From Marinihelvus fidelis (GTDB lineage: Bacteria; Pseudomonadota; Gammaproteobacteria; Xanthomonadales; SZUA-36): DNA of 64,000 nt. A model generated the notes under the pieces. It saw only the letters and a program-made list of their open reading frames with translations, was not told the DNA's origin and ran no database searches. The stretch lies in the NCBI RefSeq assembly GCF_008725655.1, contig NZ_VYXP01000004.1, forward strand, positions 265,924 to 329,923. Direction: 5' to 3'. Positions 28,446-38,446 of the stretch are shown piece after piece; within the stretch, counting starts at the first letter, position 1; every line of letters starts with the position of its first letter. The translations under genes were made by a program, and so were the position numbers.

Positions 28446-29662
28446 AGCGACAGCCCCTTGATGCCGGCCAGTGTCTCCACGTCCTTGTCGCCGCGACCGG
28501 ACAGGTTCACCAGCACGACCTGGTCGGGACGCATCTCGGCCGCCAGCTTCATACCGTAGGCCACGGCATGGGCGCTTTCCAGCGCCGGCAGGATGCCCTC
28601 CAGGCGGGTCAGCGCCTGGGTCGCGTCCAGCGCTTCCTGGTCATTGATGGCCACGTACTGCGCCCGGCCGCTGTCCTTCAGCCAGGCATGCTCCGGCCCC
28701 ACGCCGGGGTAGTCCAGGCCGGCGGACACGGAATGGGTATGCACGATCTGGCCCGCATCATCGTCCAGCAGGTAGGTCCGGCAGCCATGTAGCACACCGG
28801 GCCGACCCGCGCACAGCGAGGCCGCGTGTTCGCCGGTATCCAGGCCGTTACCGGCGGCCTCGACGCCATACATCTTCACGTCGGTGTCACCGATAAACGG
28901 GTGGAACAGGCCCATGGCGTTGGAACCACCGCCCACGCAGGCCACCAGCGCGTCGGGCAGCGTCTCGCGCTGCTCCAGCATCTGCCGGCGCGCCTCGCGC
29001 CCGACCACGGCGTTGAAGTCGCGCACCATCTCCGGGTACGGATGCGGGCCGGCGACGGTGCCGATCACGTAGAAGGTATCGTCGATGTTGGTCACCCAGT
29101 CGCGCATCGCCTCGTTGAGGGCGTCCTTCAGCGTCTTCGAGCCGGACGTAACGCTGCGCACCTCTGCGCCCAGCAACTTCATGCGGAAGACGTTGATCGA
29201 CTGGCGCTTGATGTCCGTCTCACCCATGTAGACCACGCAGTCCTGGTCGAGCCGGGCGCAGACCGTGGCGGTCGCCACGCCGTGCTGCCCGGCGCCGGTC
29301 TCGGCGATGATGCGGCGCTTGCCCATCTGCTTCGCCAGCAGGCCCTGGCCCACGGTGTTGTTGATCTTGTGCGCACCGGTGTGATTCAGGTCCTCGCGCT
29401 TGAGCCAGATCTGCGCGCCACCACAGGCCGCGCTCAGGCGCTCGGCGTGATAGACGGGCGACGGGCGGCCCACGTAATGCGCCAGGTCGTGGTCCAGGCG
29501 GCGAATGAACTCGTCGTCCTTGCGCCAGCGCGACCAGGCCTCGCGCAACTCGTCGAGTGCGTGCATCAGCGTTTCGGAGACATAGCTGCCTCCATAGTCG
29601 CCGAAATGGCCGGTGGCGTCCGGTTGCGGCCGCCCAATGTCGTAATCACTAGCGCCTGGCAT
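28442..29662 (-). CDS. trpB: tryptophan synthase beta subunit
   Basis: 406 residues. TrpB joins indole with serine, using PLP. The PLP lysine lies in [15 protein letters not shown]. The phosphate-binding glycine-rich loop is [12 protein letters not shown], and [13 protein letters not shown] forms part of the active site. It overlaps trpF by 14 bp upstream and trpA by 4 bp downstream. The other trp genes (trpE, D, C, G) are not in the window, so the pathway is split between loci as is common in gammaproteobacteria. Confidence 0.97.
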   Translation of the reverse strand: MPGASDYDIGRPQPDATGHFGDYGGSYVSETLMHALDELREAWSRWRKDDEFIRRLDHDLAHYVGRPSPVYHAERLSAACGGAQIWLKREDLNHTGAHKINNTVGQGLLAKQMGKRRIIAETGAGQHGVATATVCARLDQDCVVYMGETDIKRQSINVFRMKLLGAEVRSVTSGSKTLKDALNEAMRDWVTNIDDTFYVIGTVAGPHPYPEMVRDFNAVVGREARRQMLEQRETLPDALVACVGGGSNAMGLFHPFIGDTDVKMYGVEAAGNGLDTGEHAASLCAGRPGVLHGCRTYLLDDDAGQIVHTHSVSAGLDYPGVGPEHAWLKDSGRAQYVAINDQEALDATQALTRLEGILPALESAHAVAYGMKLAAEMRPDQVVLVNLSGRGDKDVETLAGIKGLSL

Positions 29663-30257
29663 GGTCTATAAACGTCCTGATCAGGGTGTGGTTCTTCACA
29701 CCCGGTGAGTCTTCCACGCCGCTGGAAACATCCACGGCGTAGGGTGAAAATCGTTGCACGGCCTCGGCCACGTTATCCGGGTTCAGCCCGCCGGCCAGCC
29801 AGACCGGCTGCTCGACCCGCACCGGCCTGCGCCAGTCGAAGGTCTGCCCTGTACCACCGGCGCCGCCGGGCTCATGGCTGTCCAGCACGATACCCTGGGC
29901 ATCGGGATACGCGGCCGCGAGTTCGCCGGGATCCCCGGCGCGCATGGAAATCGCCTTGATAAAGGGCCGGCCGAAACTGCGGCAGTACGCATTGGGCTCG
30001 CTGCCATGAAACTGCAGCAGGTCCAGTTCAACCGCGTCCAGGATGGCCTGAACCTCGTCGGCATCCTGGTCCATGAACAGCCCTACCCGGATGATCCCGC
30101 CGCGCACCCGCTCCGTCAACCTCGCGGCCTGCGCAGGCTCCAGCCGCCGCGGACTGCGGGCGAAGATGAACCCCAGCACGTCGGCACCCGCCTCGGCCGC
30201 CACCATGACGTCCTGTTCGCGCACCAGGCCGCAGATCTTGACCTTGACGTTGCTCAT
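29649..30257 (-). CDS. trpF: phosphoribosylanthranilate isomerase
   Basis: 202 residues from [16 protein letters not shown], with catalytic Cys in KICGLV and the catalytic Asp in [15 protein letters not shown]. TrpF performs the Amadori rearrangement in tryptophan synthesis. The chosen ATG overlaps the truA stop by 4 bp. The much longer frame upstream reads through truA in a shifted frame and is not coding. The gene is monofunctional (not fused to trpC). Confidence 0.95.
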   Translation of the reverse strand: MSNVKVKICGLVREQDVMVAAEAGADVLGFIFARSPRRLEPAQAARLTERVRGGIIRVGLFMDQDADEVQAILDAVELDLLQFHGSEPNAYCRSFGRPFIKAISMRAGDPGELAAAYPDAQGIVLDSHEPGGAGGTGQTFDWRRPVRVEQPVWLAGGLNPDNVAEAVQRFSPYAVDVSSGVEDSPGVKNHTLIRTFIDHARR

Positions 30258-31045
30258 TCCGGCCGTGAACCCTGCGGCCAGGTCGGCACGCCCTCGGGCA
30301 AGCCGAACTCGGCCGGGTAACGCACGCTCATGAAATACAGCCCGTCCGGCATTGCCGTGACCCCGGCCCGTGTGCGGTCCTTTCCATGCAGCACCTCGGC
30401 CACCCAGTCCACGGGCCGCTCGCCCCGACCGACCGGCAGCAGAGTGCCGGCGATATTGCGGACCATGTGATAGAGGAAAGCATTCGCGGCCACCTCGATA
30501 TCCACGTGCTCGCCTTCGCGCCGAACCGAGATTTCCCGGATGGTGCGAACGGGGTGATTGGCACGGCAACCGGCCGAGCGGAAGGCGCTGAAATCATGCT
30601 CGCCCACCAGGGCCTGGGCCGCCTCGTTCATGGCGTCGGCGTCCAGGTGCTGGCGCTCCCAGCTCACCAGCCCGGCATCAACGGCCGGGCGCACCCAGCG
30701 GTTGAGCAAGCGGTAGCAATAGCGTCGCCCAAGCGCGGTGAAACGGGCGTGAAATTCTTCGGGTACCGGCTGGGCCCAGAGCACACACACGGTCGATGGA
30801 AGATTGGCGTTCGCGCCCAGGATCCAGGAGCGCGCCTGGCGCTCGGAATTGGTATCGAAATGCACCACCTGGCAACGCGCGTGCACGCCGGTGTCGGTGC
30901 GGCCGGCGCAGATCACGCTGACCGGGTGATTGGCCACCTTGCTGAGCGCACGCTCGAGCGTGGCCTGCACCGTGGGTTCCTGGCGCTGGGTCTGCCATCC
31001 GTAGAACGCACGGCCGTCATACTCGATACCGAGAGCGATACGCAT
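30254..31045 (-). CDS. truA: tRNA pseudouridine38-40 synthase
   Basis: 263 residues. TruA converts uridines 38-40 of the tRNA anticodon arm. The catalytic Asp is in AGRTDTGVHARCQVVHF; other motifs are YDGRAFYGWQTQ at the N-terminus, RRYCYRLLNR and FLYHMVRNIAGTLL. Length is typical. It sits between fimV and trpF, the ancestral gammaproteobacterial order, with its stop overlapping the trpF start. Confidence 0.96.
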   Translation of the reverse strand: MRIALGIEYDGRAFYGWQTQRQEPTVQATLERALSKVANHPVSVICAGRTDTGVHARCQVVHFDTNSERQARSWILGANANLPSTVCVLWAQPVPEEFHARFTALGRRYCYRLLNRWVRPAVDAGLVSWERQHLDADAMNEAAQALVGEHDFSAFRSAGCRANHPVRTIREISVRREGEHVDIEVAANAFLYHMVRNIAGTLLPVGRGERPVDWVAEVLHGKDRTRAGVTAMPDGLYFMSVRYPAEFGLPEGVPTWPQGSRPE

Positions 31046-31060
31046 CAGCTGAATCCGGAC

Positions 31061-32698
31061 TCAGGACAGCGGGTGGCTGTCGACGTATTCGCTGTCGTCC
31101 GCGCGCGTACGCAACCACCACACCAGGCCGGCGACCAGGGCCACCAGCAGGCCAACCAGCCACCAGACATACTTCGCCAGCCACGGCTCCGGCATATCGT
31201 CCGGAACAATGGCGATGGGTTCGTCCTCACCGGCGGCGCGGTCCTCGCGCAGCTGGTCCTCCATCTGGGCCAGGCCGCTGTCGCTGACCTCGGCACGGGC
31301 GCGCTCGATCTCGGCCTCCAGTTCGAGGATGCGCTCGTTCAGGTAGGTATTCTCCTGCCGGGCATTGGCCAGTTCCTCTTCCGCGCGGGCGAGCTCCTCG
31401 ACCACGCTTTCACCGGCACTGCCGGCTTCGCCGGTCGCGCCCTGCGCCAGCGTTTCGCCGCCAGCGTCCGCGCTCTCGGAGGGCGGCACCAGCTCCAGGC
31501 GCCCCGCGCTATCCGGCGCGTCGTCCGCCGTACTGCTGGCCGCCGACTCGGCCGGCTCGGCCAGCGGCTGCTGCGCCAGCTCGGAGACGGTCGGCAGGCT
31601 GGACGGATCGACCGGGATGTCCCAGCGGTTGCGGTAAATCTGCTCCTGGCGCAGCACTTCCAGCATGGCCTGGCGCTGGTCATAGGTGAAATCGTCGGGC
31701 GCCTGGGGAATGCGCAGCACCGCGCCCGCTTTCAATGAGTTGATGTTGCCATTGTTGAACGCGTCGGGATTGCGCTGCTGAACCGCGAGCATCATCTGGT
31801 TTACATCCACGCCGTGCGCCTCGGCCCAGCGCGAGGACAGCCCCCAAAGGGTCTCGCCGCGCGACACTTCGTAGGAATCTGCCGCGGGGGTACCCGGGTC
31901 CGGTAGCGCCGAGCGGATTGGCTCGACAGGCTCTGGTCCTGGCTCTGGCTCTGGCGCAGCTACGGTTTCGACGAGCGAGGTTTCCGCGGCCGCGGGTTCT
32001 GTCGTCGCGGGCACCGCCGCTTCGGGCGGCGCTGCGACTTCGGTTTCGAGCGGCGTGTCGGCAGGCGGCGTCTCTTCAACAACCGGCTCCGGCGCCAAGG
32101 CAGGTTCGGACCCGGCCGGGGACTCGAATGCCACGGCCGGCTCATCCACCGGGCTGACCGGCTCGGTACCCGGGTCGAACGGCGGGCCGGTCTCGAGCAC
32201 CGGCGCTTCCTCGACCACTGTCGGCGGCGTGGCAGGCGGGGCTTCCGGCACCGGCGCGGGCGTAACCGATGGCAAGGGCGCGGCCGAATCGAAGGTCGGC
32301 GGATCCAGGAACACCGTGTACTGGCGCACCATGCGGCCACTGGCCCAGACCACCTCGATGACAATCTGCAGCACCGGCTCAGTGATGGGCTCGCGGCTGC
32401 GGACCCGGATATGCGGGTCGTCCAGGTCACGGACGATAGTGAACTCCAGCGGCACGGCCATGACGCCGGCATCCAGGCCCATGACCCGGAAATCGGCCGC
32501 CGACGCCATGCCAGCGGTGACCGTGGCCATTTCGGCCTCGGAGCGGGATATCAGCTGGATATGCAGGTCCAGCGGCTGCTGCAGGTAGGACAGCGCGCGG
32601 GCCTGCCCCAGCCCCAGCGCGTGCGCCGGCTGGACCAGCCCCAACAGCAGGACGGCCAGGACCAGCCTGGCGAATACCGCACTGAACTTCACATCCAT
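31061..32698 (-). CDS. fimV: FimV-like LysM protein lacking the cytoplasmic TPR domain
   Basis: 545 residues from MDVKFSAVFARLVLAVLL (signal peptide, cleavage near PAHA-LGLG). The FimV N-terminal domain is LGLGQARALSYLQQPLDLHI. A long acidic Pro/Ala/Glu linker (about 150-310) precedes a LysM domain (YEVSRGETLWGLSSRW, near 315-370). A Glu-rich coiled coil (about 455-505) and one membrane helix, WWLVGLLVALVAGLVWWL, follow. FimV is a polar hub for type IV pili and septal peptidoglycan binding. The protein stops about 15 residues after the membrane helix, whereas P. aeruginosa FimV (919 residues) continues into a large TPR domain. Position next to asd and truA supports orthology. Confidence 0.85.
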   Translation of the reverse strand: MDVKFSAVFARLVLAVLLLGLVQPAHALGLGQARALSYLQQPLDLHIQLISRSEAEMATVTAGMASAADFRVMGLDAGVMAVPLEFTIVRDLDDPHIRVRSREPITEPVLQIVIEVVWASGRMVRQYTVFLDPPTFDSAAPLPSVTPAPVPEAPPATPPTVVEEAPVLETGPPFDPGTEPVSPVDEPAVAFESPAGSEPALAPEPVVEETPPADTPLETEVAAPPEAAVPATTEPAAAETSLVETVAAPEPEPGPEPVEPIRSALPDPGTPAADSYEVSRGETLWGLSSRWAEAHGVDVNQMMLAVQQRNPDAFNNGNINSLKAGAVLRIPQAPDDFTYDQRQAMLEVLRQEQIYRNRWDIPVDPSSLPTVSELAQQPLAEPAESAASSTADDAPDSAGRLELVPPSESADAGGETLAQGATGEAGSAGESVVEELARAEEELANARQENTYLNERILELEAEIERARAEVSDSGLAQMEDQLREDRAAGEDEPIAIVPDDMPEPWLAKYVWWLVGLLVALVAGLVWWLRTRADDSEYVDSHPLS

Positions 32699-32747
32699 GT
32701 TCTGGCCATCTCCCGGTCCCCCGACCTGCCCGGACTTCACGCCCAGT

Positions 32748-33806
32748 TTAAGTGCGTGACGCCGAGGCCGCCACCTGCCCGCCTTCGGCACGGGCTTCAA
32801 TGGCCTGCAGGATCTGCACGGCATTCAGCGCCGCGCCCTTGCGCACATTGTCGGCCACCACCCACAGGTCGATGCCCTGCGGGTGGCTGAGGTCGCGGCG
32901 CAGGCGGCCGATAAAGACGCCGTCCTTACCCGCCGCCGTGAATGCCGGCGTCGGTGCCAGGCCGGGGTCATCGCTTTCCGGCATGGTCACACCGGGCGCG
33001 TTGCGAAGCAGTTCGGCGGCATCTTCGATCGACAGCGGCTCACGCGTTTCCAGGTGCACGGCCTCGGCATGACCGAAGAACACCGGCACGCGCACCGCGG
33101 TGGCGTTCACGGCGATGGCGTCGTCCTCGAGAATCTTGCGCGTTTCCCAGTGCATCTTCATTTCTTCACGGGTGTAGCCGTTGTCCTGCAGCGTGTCGAT
33201 CGCTGGGAGCACGTTGAAGGCGATGGGCTGGCTGAACTTGCTCGGCTTCACTTCCCGCATGCCCAGGCGGTCTGCGGTCTGGCGAGCCAGTTCCTCCATG
33301 CCCAGGCGCCCGGCGCCGGACACGGACTGGTACGTGGCCACGTTCACGCGTGAAATACCCACGGCGCGGTGGATCGGCGCCAGTGCTACCACCATCTGGA
33401 TGGTGGAGCAGTTGGGGTTGGCGATCAGCGTGCCGGGGCCGGCATCGTCCAGCAGGTGACCGTTAACCTCGGGCACAACCAGAGGAATATCGTCTACATA
33501 TCTAAATTCACTGGTGTTATCGATAACAATCGCGCCGGCCTCGCAGGCCCGCGGCGCGTGCTCGCGGCTGATGGAGCCACCGGCCGAGAACAGGGCGTAA
33601 TCGATACCGCTAAAATCAAAGGTGGCCAGGTCTTCCACGTCCAGCTGCTTGCGGCCGAACTCGACCTGTTTGCCCAGCGAACGCTCGCTGGCCAGCGCGT
33701 GCACTTCGTGGCCCTTCGTGCCCAGCCGCTCGGCGAGGATGGAAAGCATGGTTTCGCCAACGGCGCCGGTTGCGCCGACGACGGCGATCTTCAGTTGTCT
33801 TGTCAT
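32748..33806 (-). CDS. asd: aspartate-semialdehyde dehydrogenase
   Basis: 352 residues. Asd reduces aspartyl phosphate to the semialdehyde for lysine, diaminopimelate, threonine and methionine synthesis. The NADP-binding motif is [13 protein letters not shown]; the catalytic Cys is in [25 protein letters not shown] and the late substrate segment [12 protein letters not shown] are present. It overlaps aroC by 4 bp and precedes fimV by 49 bp. C-terminal residues after LQAIEA are a short Ala-rich tail. Confidence 0.96.
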   Translation of the reverse strand: MTRQLKIAVVGATGAVGETMLSILAERLGTKGHEVHALASERSLGKQVEFGRKQLDVEDLATFDFSGIDYALFSAGGSISREHAPRACEAGAIVIDNTSEFRYVDDIPLVVPEVNGHLLDDAGPGTLIANPNCSTIQMVVALAPIHRAVGISRVNVATYQSVSGAGRLGMEELARQTADRLGMREVKPSKFSQPIAFNVLPAIDTLQDNGYTREEMKMHWETRKILEDDAIAVNATAVRVPVFFGHAEAVHLETREPLSIEDAAELLRNAPGVTMPESDDPGLAPTPAFTAAGKDGVFIGRLRRDLSHPQGIDLWVVADNVRKGAALNAVQILQAIEARAEGGQVAASASRT

Positions 33807-34867
33807 TGTCCTGTCTGTCCCCGGTGGCGCAGTGCGTGATCCATCAGCACCAGCGCCAGCATGGCTTCTACGATGGGGGTCGCCCGGATGCCCACGCAGG
33901 GATCGTGGCGGCCCTTGGTGACCACTTCAATTTCATTACCGTCCATGTCGATCGAGCGGCACGGTAGCCGCAGGCTCGAAGTCGGCTTGAACGCCACGGA
34001 CACGGTCACGTCCTGTCCGCTGCTGATACCCCCGAGGATACCGCCGGCATGGTTGCCGAGGAACCCCTCGGGCGTCATTTCATCACGGTGCTCGGTACCC
34101 AGCTGCGACACGCTGTCGAAACCGGCGCCGATCTCCACGCCCTTGGTCGCGTTGATGCTCATCATCGCGGTGGCCAGGTCCGCATCCAGCTTGCCATAGA
34201 CGGGCTCGCCCCATCCCGCCGGCACCCCGGTGGCGCGGGCGTCAACACGCGCGCCGGTGGAATCGCCGGACTTGCGCAGCTTGTCCATGTACGCCTCCAG
34301 CTCAGGCACGCGCGCCGGGTCCGGGCAGAAGAACGGGTTGTCGTTGACCGTGTCCCACTGGGTGTCGGTATCGCAGCGGATCTCACCCAGCTGCGCCAGC
34401 CAGCCGTGGATGGCGATGCCGTGGGTCTGCGCCAGCCACTTCTTGGCCAGCGCGCCGGCGGCCACGCGCATCGTGGTCTCGCGCGCAGAGGAGCGCCCGC
34501 CGCCCCGGTAATCACGGTGGCCGTATTTCTTGAAATAGGTGTAATCGGCATGCCCCGGACGGAACTGCCGGGCGATGTTGCCGTAGTCCTTGGAGCGCGC
34601 GTCGGTATTTTCGATGAACAGCGAAATGGGCGTGCCGGTGGTACGGCCCTCGAACACGCCGGAGAGGATCTTCACGTCATCGGCCTCGCGGCGCTGCGAA
34701 GTGTGGCGGCTGCGCCCGGTGGCACGCCGCTCCAGTTCGACGCGAATCTCTTCTTCGCTGATTTCCAGGCCCGGCGGACAGCCATCGATGACACAGCCAA
34801 TGGCCGGCCCATGACTCTCACCCCAGGTGGTCACCCGGAGCATCCGCCCGAAGGTATTAAGGGACAT
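33803..34867 (-). CDS. aroC: chorismate synthase
   Basis: 354 residues. AroC makes chorismate from EPSP using reduced FMN. Motifs are [33 protein letters not shown], the FMN site [18 protein letters not shown] and the C-terminal [17 protein letters not shown]. Length is normal. It overlaps prmB by 11 bp at its start and asd by 4 bp at its end. Together with aroA and pheA this window holds a good part of the aromatic pathway. Confidence 0.97.
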   Translation of the reverse strand: MSLNTFGRMLRVTTWGESHGPAIGCVIDGCPPGLEISEEEIRVELERRATGRSRHTSQRREADDVKILSGVFEGRTTGTPISLFIENTDARSKDYGNIARQFRPGHADYTYFKKYGHRDYRGGGRSSARETTMRVAAGALAKKWLAQTHGIAIHGWLAQLGEIRCDTDTQWDTVNDNPFFCPDPARVPELEAYMDKLRKSGDSTGARVDARATGVPAGWGEPVYGKLDADLATAMMSINATKGVEIGAGFDSVSQLGTEHRDEMTPEGFLGNHAGGILGGISSGQDVTVSVAFKPTSSLRLPCRSIDMDGNEIEVVTKGRHDPCVGIRATPIVEAMLALVLMDHALRHRGQTGQ

Positions 34868-35795
34868 GCTTCCTGCTCTCCAGTCGCGCCAGCACCCGCG
34901 GCCGCGCGTCGTTCAGTTCGTTTTTCGACATTGTAAAGACACCGTCGCCGCCATGCTCGAATTCTATCCACGTAAAGCCGACATCCGGCAGTTCCGCCTC
35001 GAGCCGCTCGGCGGACTCGCCCACCTCGCAGACCAGGATGCCGTCATCGGCCAGCCGCGCCGGCGCGTCGGCCAGGATGCGCAGCGGAAGGTCCAGGCCA
35101 TCATCACCCGAGACCAGCCCAAGGGACGGCTCGGCCAGGTATTCGCGCGGCAGTTCGTTCAACGCGGCGTTCGGCACATACGGCGGGTTCGTGACGATAA
35201 GGTCCCAGCGCCGCTCCGGCAGGTCATCGAAACCGTCCGAAGCCCAGGCACTGACACGCTCGCCCAGGCCATGGCGCTGAATGTTCTCGCGCGCCACCGC
35301 CAGTGCCGCGTCGCTGACATCCGACAGGTCGACCTGCCAGCCCGGCAGGTGAACCGCCGTGGCAATCCCAATACAGCCGCTGCCACAACACAGGTCCAGC
35401 GCCCTGCCCCGGGACCGCTCCGGCAGCCAGGGCTGGTAGCCCGACAGGATCATCTCGGCCAGCGGCGAACGCGGCACCAGCACATCGTCGGTCACGCTGA
35501 ACGGCAAGCCGCAGAACCAGGCCTCGCCCAGCAGGTAGGCCATGGGCCGCCCGCTGTCGATGCGCGCCCGCGCCAGGGCGGCGATCTGCGCCGCCGCATC
35601 ATCGGCCACCGCGGCGTCCCAGTCATCGAACTCACCGTCCAGCGGCGCGCCCAGCACGTGCAGCACCAGCCACGCGGCCTCGTCCAGCGCGTTATCCGTG
35701 CCATGGCCAAAGTGCAGCCCGGCAGCGTCGAAATCCGCCGCGCAACGCCTGGTCCAGTCCTCGACCGTCACCGATCCTGTGCCGCTATCACCCAT
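34857..35795 (-). CDS. prmB: ribosomal protein L3 glutamine N5-methyltransferase
   Basis: 312 residues from ATG ([11 protein letters not shown]); an upstream GTG six codons earlier is possible but overlaps an AT-rich intergenic motif. PrmB methylates a Gln of ribosomal protein L3. The SAM-binding motif is [15 protein letters not shown] and the Gln-binding catalytic motif is [14 protein letters not shown]. The N-terminal helical domain has RRCAADF and [13 protein letters not shown], typical of PrmB rather than PrmC. It is the first gene of the prmB-aroC-asd series and diverges from psd. Confidence 0.93.
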   Translation of the reverse strand: MGDSGTGSVTVEDWTRRCAADFDAAGLHFGHGTDNALDEAAWLVLHVLGAPLDGEFDDWDAAVADDAAAQIAALARARIDSGRPMAYLLGEAWFCGLPFSVTDDVLVPRSPLAEMILSGYQPWLPERSRGRALDLCCGSGCIGIATAVHLPGWQVDLSDVSDAALAVARENIQRHGLGERVSAWASDGFDDLPERRWDLIVTNPPYVPNAALNELPREYLAEPSLGLVSGDDGLDLPLRILADAPARLADDGILVCEVGESAERLEAELPDVGFTWIEFEHGGDGVFTMSKNELNDARPRVLARLESRKHVP

Positions 35796-35841
35796 CGCGG
35801 CAGTATAATTCACCCCTCAACGAGCGACCCATGGAATACGT

Positions 35842-36708
35842 ATGTCAAACTGGCTCGACCGGGTGTTCACCGCGCCCCAGCACGTCCTCCCCCAGCATAG
35901 CCTGACCGCGCTGGTGCACTGGCTGATGCGCGTGGAGACGCCGTGGGTGAAGAACGCCCTGATCCGCACCATCGCCGCCAGCGCCGGCGTCGACTGGTCC
36001 GAGGCCTCACGGCCCGAGCCCGCTGACTATAAAACCTTCAACGACTTCTTCACCCGCACCCTGGTCGACGGCGCCCGGCCGCTGGATGATGCCGAAGGCA
36101 GCGTGATCTGCCCCAGCGACGGCCGCATCAGCGCCGCCGGCCCCATCAACGGCGATACGATCTTCCAGGCCAAGGGCCACGACTTCTCGCTGGCACGCCT
36201 GCTGGCCAACGACCCGGCCACCGCCGCGCTGGAAGGCGGCGAGTTCTGGACCATCTATTTGTCGCCCCGCGACTACCACCGCGTGCACATGCCGCTGGCC
36301 GGCGAACTGCGGCGCATGACCTACGTGCCCGGCCGCCTGTTCAGCGTCTCGCCCGCCACCGTGCGCCAGGTCCCAGGCCTGTTCGCCCGCAATGAAAGAG
36401 TGGTCAGCATCTTCGACACGGACCTGGGCCCGATGGCCGTGGTACTGGTCGGCGCCATGCTGGTCGGCAGCATGGACACCGCCTGGGCCGGCACCATCAC
36501 CCCGGCCAAACACCGCGACCTGGCCCGCCACGACTACGCCCCCGGCGAAGTCACGCTGACGCGCGGCGAGGAAATGGGCCGCTTCAACATGGGCAGCACG
36601 GTGATCCTGGTGCTGCCGCCGGGCCAGGTGACAACGGTCAAGGGCCTCGACACCGGCACGCCAATACAAATGGGCCAGCGCCTGGCGCTGCCAGCCAGCG
36701 CGCCATGA
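35842..36708 (+). CDS. psd: phosphatidylserine decarboxylase proenzyme
   Basis: 288 residues. Psd makes phosphatidylethanolamine at the inner membrane and is a pyruvoyl enzyme formed by self-cleavage. The cleavage site is the GS of FNMGSTVILV (Ser near residue 252), preceded by RGEEMGRF. The family motifs FNDFFTR, PSDGRIS and YLSPRDYHRVHMPL (His of the catalytic triad) are present. It is divergent from prmB. A TATAAT hexamer at 35804-35809 lies 33 bp before the ATG but lacks a good -35. Its stop overlaps the next gene's start by 4 bp. Confidence 0.95.
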   Translation: MSNWLDRVFTAPQHVLPQHSLTALVHWLMRVETPWVKNALIRTIAASAGVDWSEASRPEPADYKTFNDFFTRTLVDGARPLDDAEGSVICPSDGRISAAGPINGDTIFQAKGHDFSLARLLANDPATAALEGGEFWTIYLSPRDYHRVHMPLAGELRRMTYVPGRLFSVSPATVRQVPGLFARNERVVSIFDTDLGPMAVVLVGAMLVGSMDTAWAGTITPAKHRDLARHDYAPGEVTLTRGEEMGRFNMGSTVILVLPPGQVTTVKGLDTGTPIQMGQRLALPASAP

Positions 36709-37409
36709 GTACCCGGGCAACAGCATGGCTACTGGCCGCCCTGGCAAGCACCACATGGGCGCAAACCGATAGCACGGACGATGCCGCCGAAGCCCCACCC
36801 CCCGCCAGCCTGGCCGAACTGGCCAGCCAGAGCGACCTGGTCGCCGTGGTCCAGGTGGCCGACACCGACTACGTCTACGCACGCGGCTTCCCCACCGGCG
36901 GCACCGCATTTTTGCGCGTGCTGATCCGTTGGCGGCTCACTCATCCCGTCGGCGACCTGGTGCGTGTCTACGACGAAGGCCTGCATGAGGGCGAGTGCTA
37001 CTTCCAGAACCCTGATGTCGGTGAAGAAGGTCGCCGCCACCTGCTGTTCGTCCGCGACAACCCGGACGTTGACAACCAGTTCCTGGGCCTGCCCCACGGC
37101 TGCTCCCTGGAGGTCCTGGTCACGGCCGACAACGGCTACGCGCTGCGCTACCCACCCTCGAACTTCGAACTGACCAACGATCTGGCCGCCCTCGCCCGCC
37201 CCCTGCAGTTCGCCGACCCCTACGCAGTAGTCGATGACGACGAACTCACGATAGCCGAGCGCGACGCGCTGCTCGAAGGAGGATGGCTAGTCCAGCAGGA
37301 CGACGGCCGCTACCGCTTTACCCACGGCATCCCGCTGGGCGACCTCCGACCATTACTGGGAGAAGAGAACCTGACCCACGACCGCACGCTACTGCGCCCG
37401 ACGGAGTGA
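36705..37409 (+). CDS. exported protein of unknown function coupled to psd
   Basis: 234 residues. A short signal peptide is evident (MSTRATAWLLAALASTTWA-QTD). The mature protein is acidic. It has LAELASQSDLVAVVQVAD near the start, two cysteines (in GECYFQ and HGCSLE) spaced for a possible disulfide, and RRHLLFVRDN. The SQSDLVAVVQV...GGTAFLRVLIRWRL arrangement is like proteins with a beta-sandwich that begin with 'something is a vector of export' patterns, but no family could be named with confidence. The start overlaps the psd stop by 4 bp, so it is translated with psd; a periplasmic role is inferred from the signal peptide only. Confidence 0.7.
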   Translation: MSTRATAWLLAALASTTWAQTDSTDDAAEAPPPASLAELASQSDLVAVVQVADTDYVYARGFPTGGTAFLRVLIRWRLTHPVGDLVRVYDEGLHEGECYFQNPDVGEEGRRHLLFVRDNPDVDNQFLGLPHGCSLEVLVTADNGYALRYPPSNFELTNDLAALARPLQFADPYAVVDDDELTIAERDALLEGGWLVQQDDGRYRFTHGIPLGDLRPLLGEENLTHDRTLLRPTE

Positions 37410-37443
37410 GCACCAGCACCGGGTTTTCGGCCGGGCGCTGGAT

Positions 37444-37878
37444 TCAATGCACCCGCGTTTCACTAAAATCCATTGACGTCGAGTAGACCACCAGGAACTT
37501 ACCGAACGGACTGACGATGGCGTGCCTGAACACATCGACTCGCGGCAGCAAGCACAATTCCTGCACAGCCATCGATGGTTTTCCCCGCAAGTCCCGGTAG
37601 TCAGACCGGATCCGCCTGACACCGAAATAATGAAAACTGAATAGCTTGTTGTTAGCCGGGTTGAAGAAATCCAGTTGAAGGTTTTCTCCATCGAAACCGG
37701 CGTTCGTGACCCATGAATTCCAAAACGAGTCCAGGCCGCCAGGCTCATACCGCTCATCAGACGTCATACACTGCAGTGCCGGCGACAACTTATCGATAAT
37801 GGACAACCTGTAGCCAAAGTAATCCGTGCCGTCCCAACTCGTGGGAGTCCCGAGGTTTTTCAGAAAGAGAAAGCTCAT
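37444..37878 (-). CDS. unknown small protein, candidate second immunity gene
   Basis: 144 residues, soluble, no signal peptide. It starts MSFLFLKNLGTPTSWDGTD and is rich in aromatic residues (Trp, Phe, Tyr). No family was recognised. It lies 40 bp after the gene that overlaps the RHS stop, on the same strand, with AT-richer DNA than the flanking chromosome. Small aromatic-rich acidic cytoplasmic proteins behind RHS tips are often immunity proteins; here that is only a positional inference. A ribosome-binding-like AGGGG precedes the ATG by about nine bases. Confidence 0.6.
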   Translation of the reverse strand: MSFLFLKNLGTPTSWDGTDYFGYRLSIIDKLSPALQCMTSDERYEPGGLDSFWNSWVTNAGFDGENLQLDFFNPANNKLFSFHYFGVRRIRSDYRDLRGKPSMAVQELCLLPRVDVFRHAIVSPFGKFLVVYSTSMDFSETRVH

Positions 37879-37918
37879 AAAGCCCCTGGTTTAACTGGCC
37901 AACGAGTATCTAATTACG

Positions 37919-38446
37919 CTAATTTCTACAGGGGCGAAGAGCTGGCCTTAATAAACTCTGTAGAAAGTGATCTAACTCACTGTATTTTTCTTTCTCTCCC
38001 AGAAAAAACTCCGCCCTCATTGAATCAAGCACCTTGTCAATGCCGCCGATACGCTCAATAAGCAATGTCATTCGCTGCTCCTCGCCTCCGAAAATCGTTA
38101 TGTCTCCATCGGACAACCATCCGCACGTCCGATTACTGCTCACAACCCGATATTCAATAGAGTAGTGTTCAGGCTCCATCATAAAAGCCTGGTAGCTTTC
38201 CCATTGAAAAGGAACCTGAAAAACCTCTTCCAATCCAAGTTGGACAAAACAATCGCCAGCCACCAAGAGGTCGACTTCACGTGAAATCGCGAATTGATTC
38301 ATGACGCACTGAAAGAACCATTCTGGAAATCGCGTGTTGTCGTAAGCATCTCTCGCGAAAGCGACACCGATCCATGTCGGATCCGCAAATGGAACAGCCT
38401 CAGACGATGGCCCTAACACATCACTAAATACTTCGGAGAACTTCAT
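37919..38446 (-). CDS. candidate immunity protein for the RHS toxin tip
   Basis: 175 residues, cytoplasmic (no signal peptide), starting MKFSEVFSDVLGPSSEAVPF. No family was recognised. The ATG overlaps the RHS stop by 4 bp, so the two are translationally coupled, which is the classic position for the cognate immunity gene of an RHS/polymorphic toxin. Base composition is clearly AT-richer than the RHS core and the neighbouring housekeeping genes, in line with acquisition together with the tip. Two other points: an acidic average composition and a C-terminal basic end (RPALRPCRN). Confidence 0.65.
   Translation of the reverse strand: MKFSEVFSDVLGPSSEAVPFADPTWIGVAFARDAYDNTRFPEWFFQCVMNQFAISREVDLLVAGDCFVQLGLEEVFQVPFQWESYQAFMMEPEHYSIEYRVVSSNRTCGWLSDGDITIFGGEEQRMTLLIERIGGIDKVLDSMRAEFFLGEKEKYSELDHFLQSLLRPALRPCRN

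Noticed and set aside
35804..35809. TATAAT hexamer before psd as a full promoter
   Set aside because: The -10 is perfect but no acceptable -35 or extended -10 lies at the right distance, so no full promoter is called.
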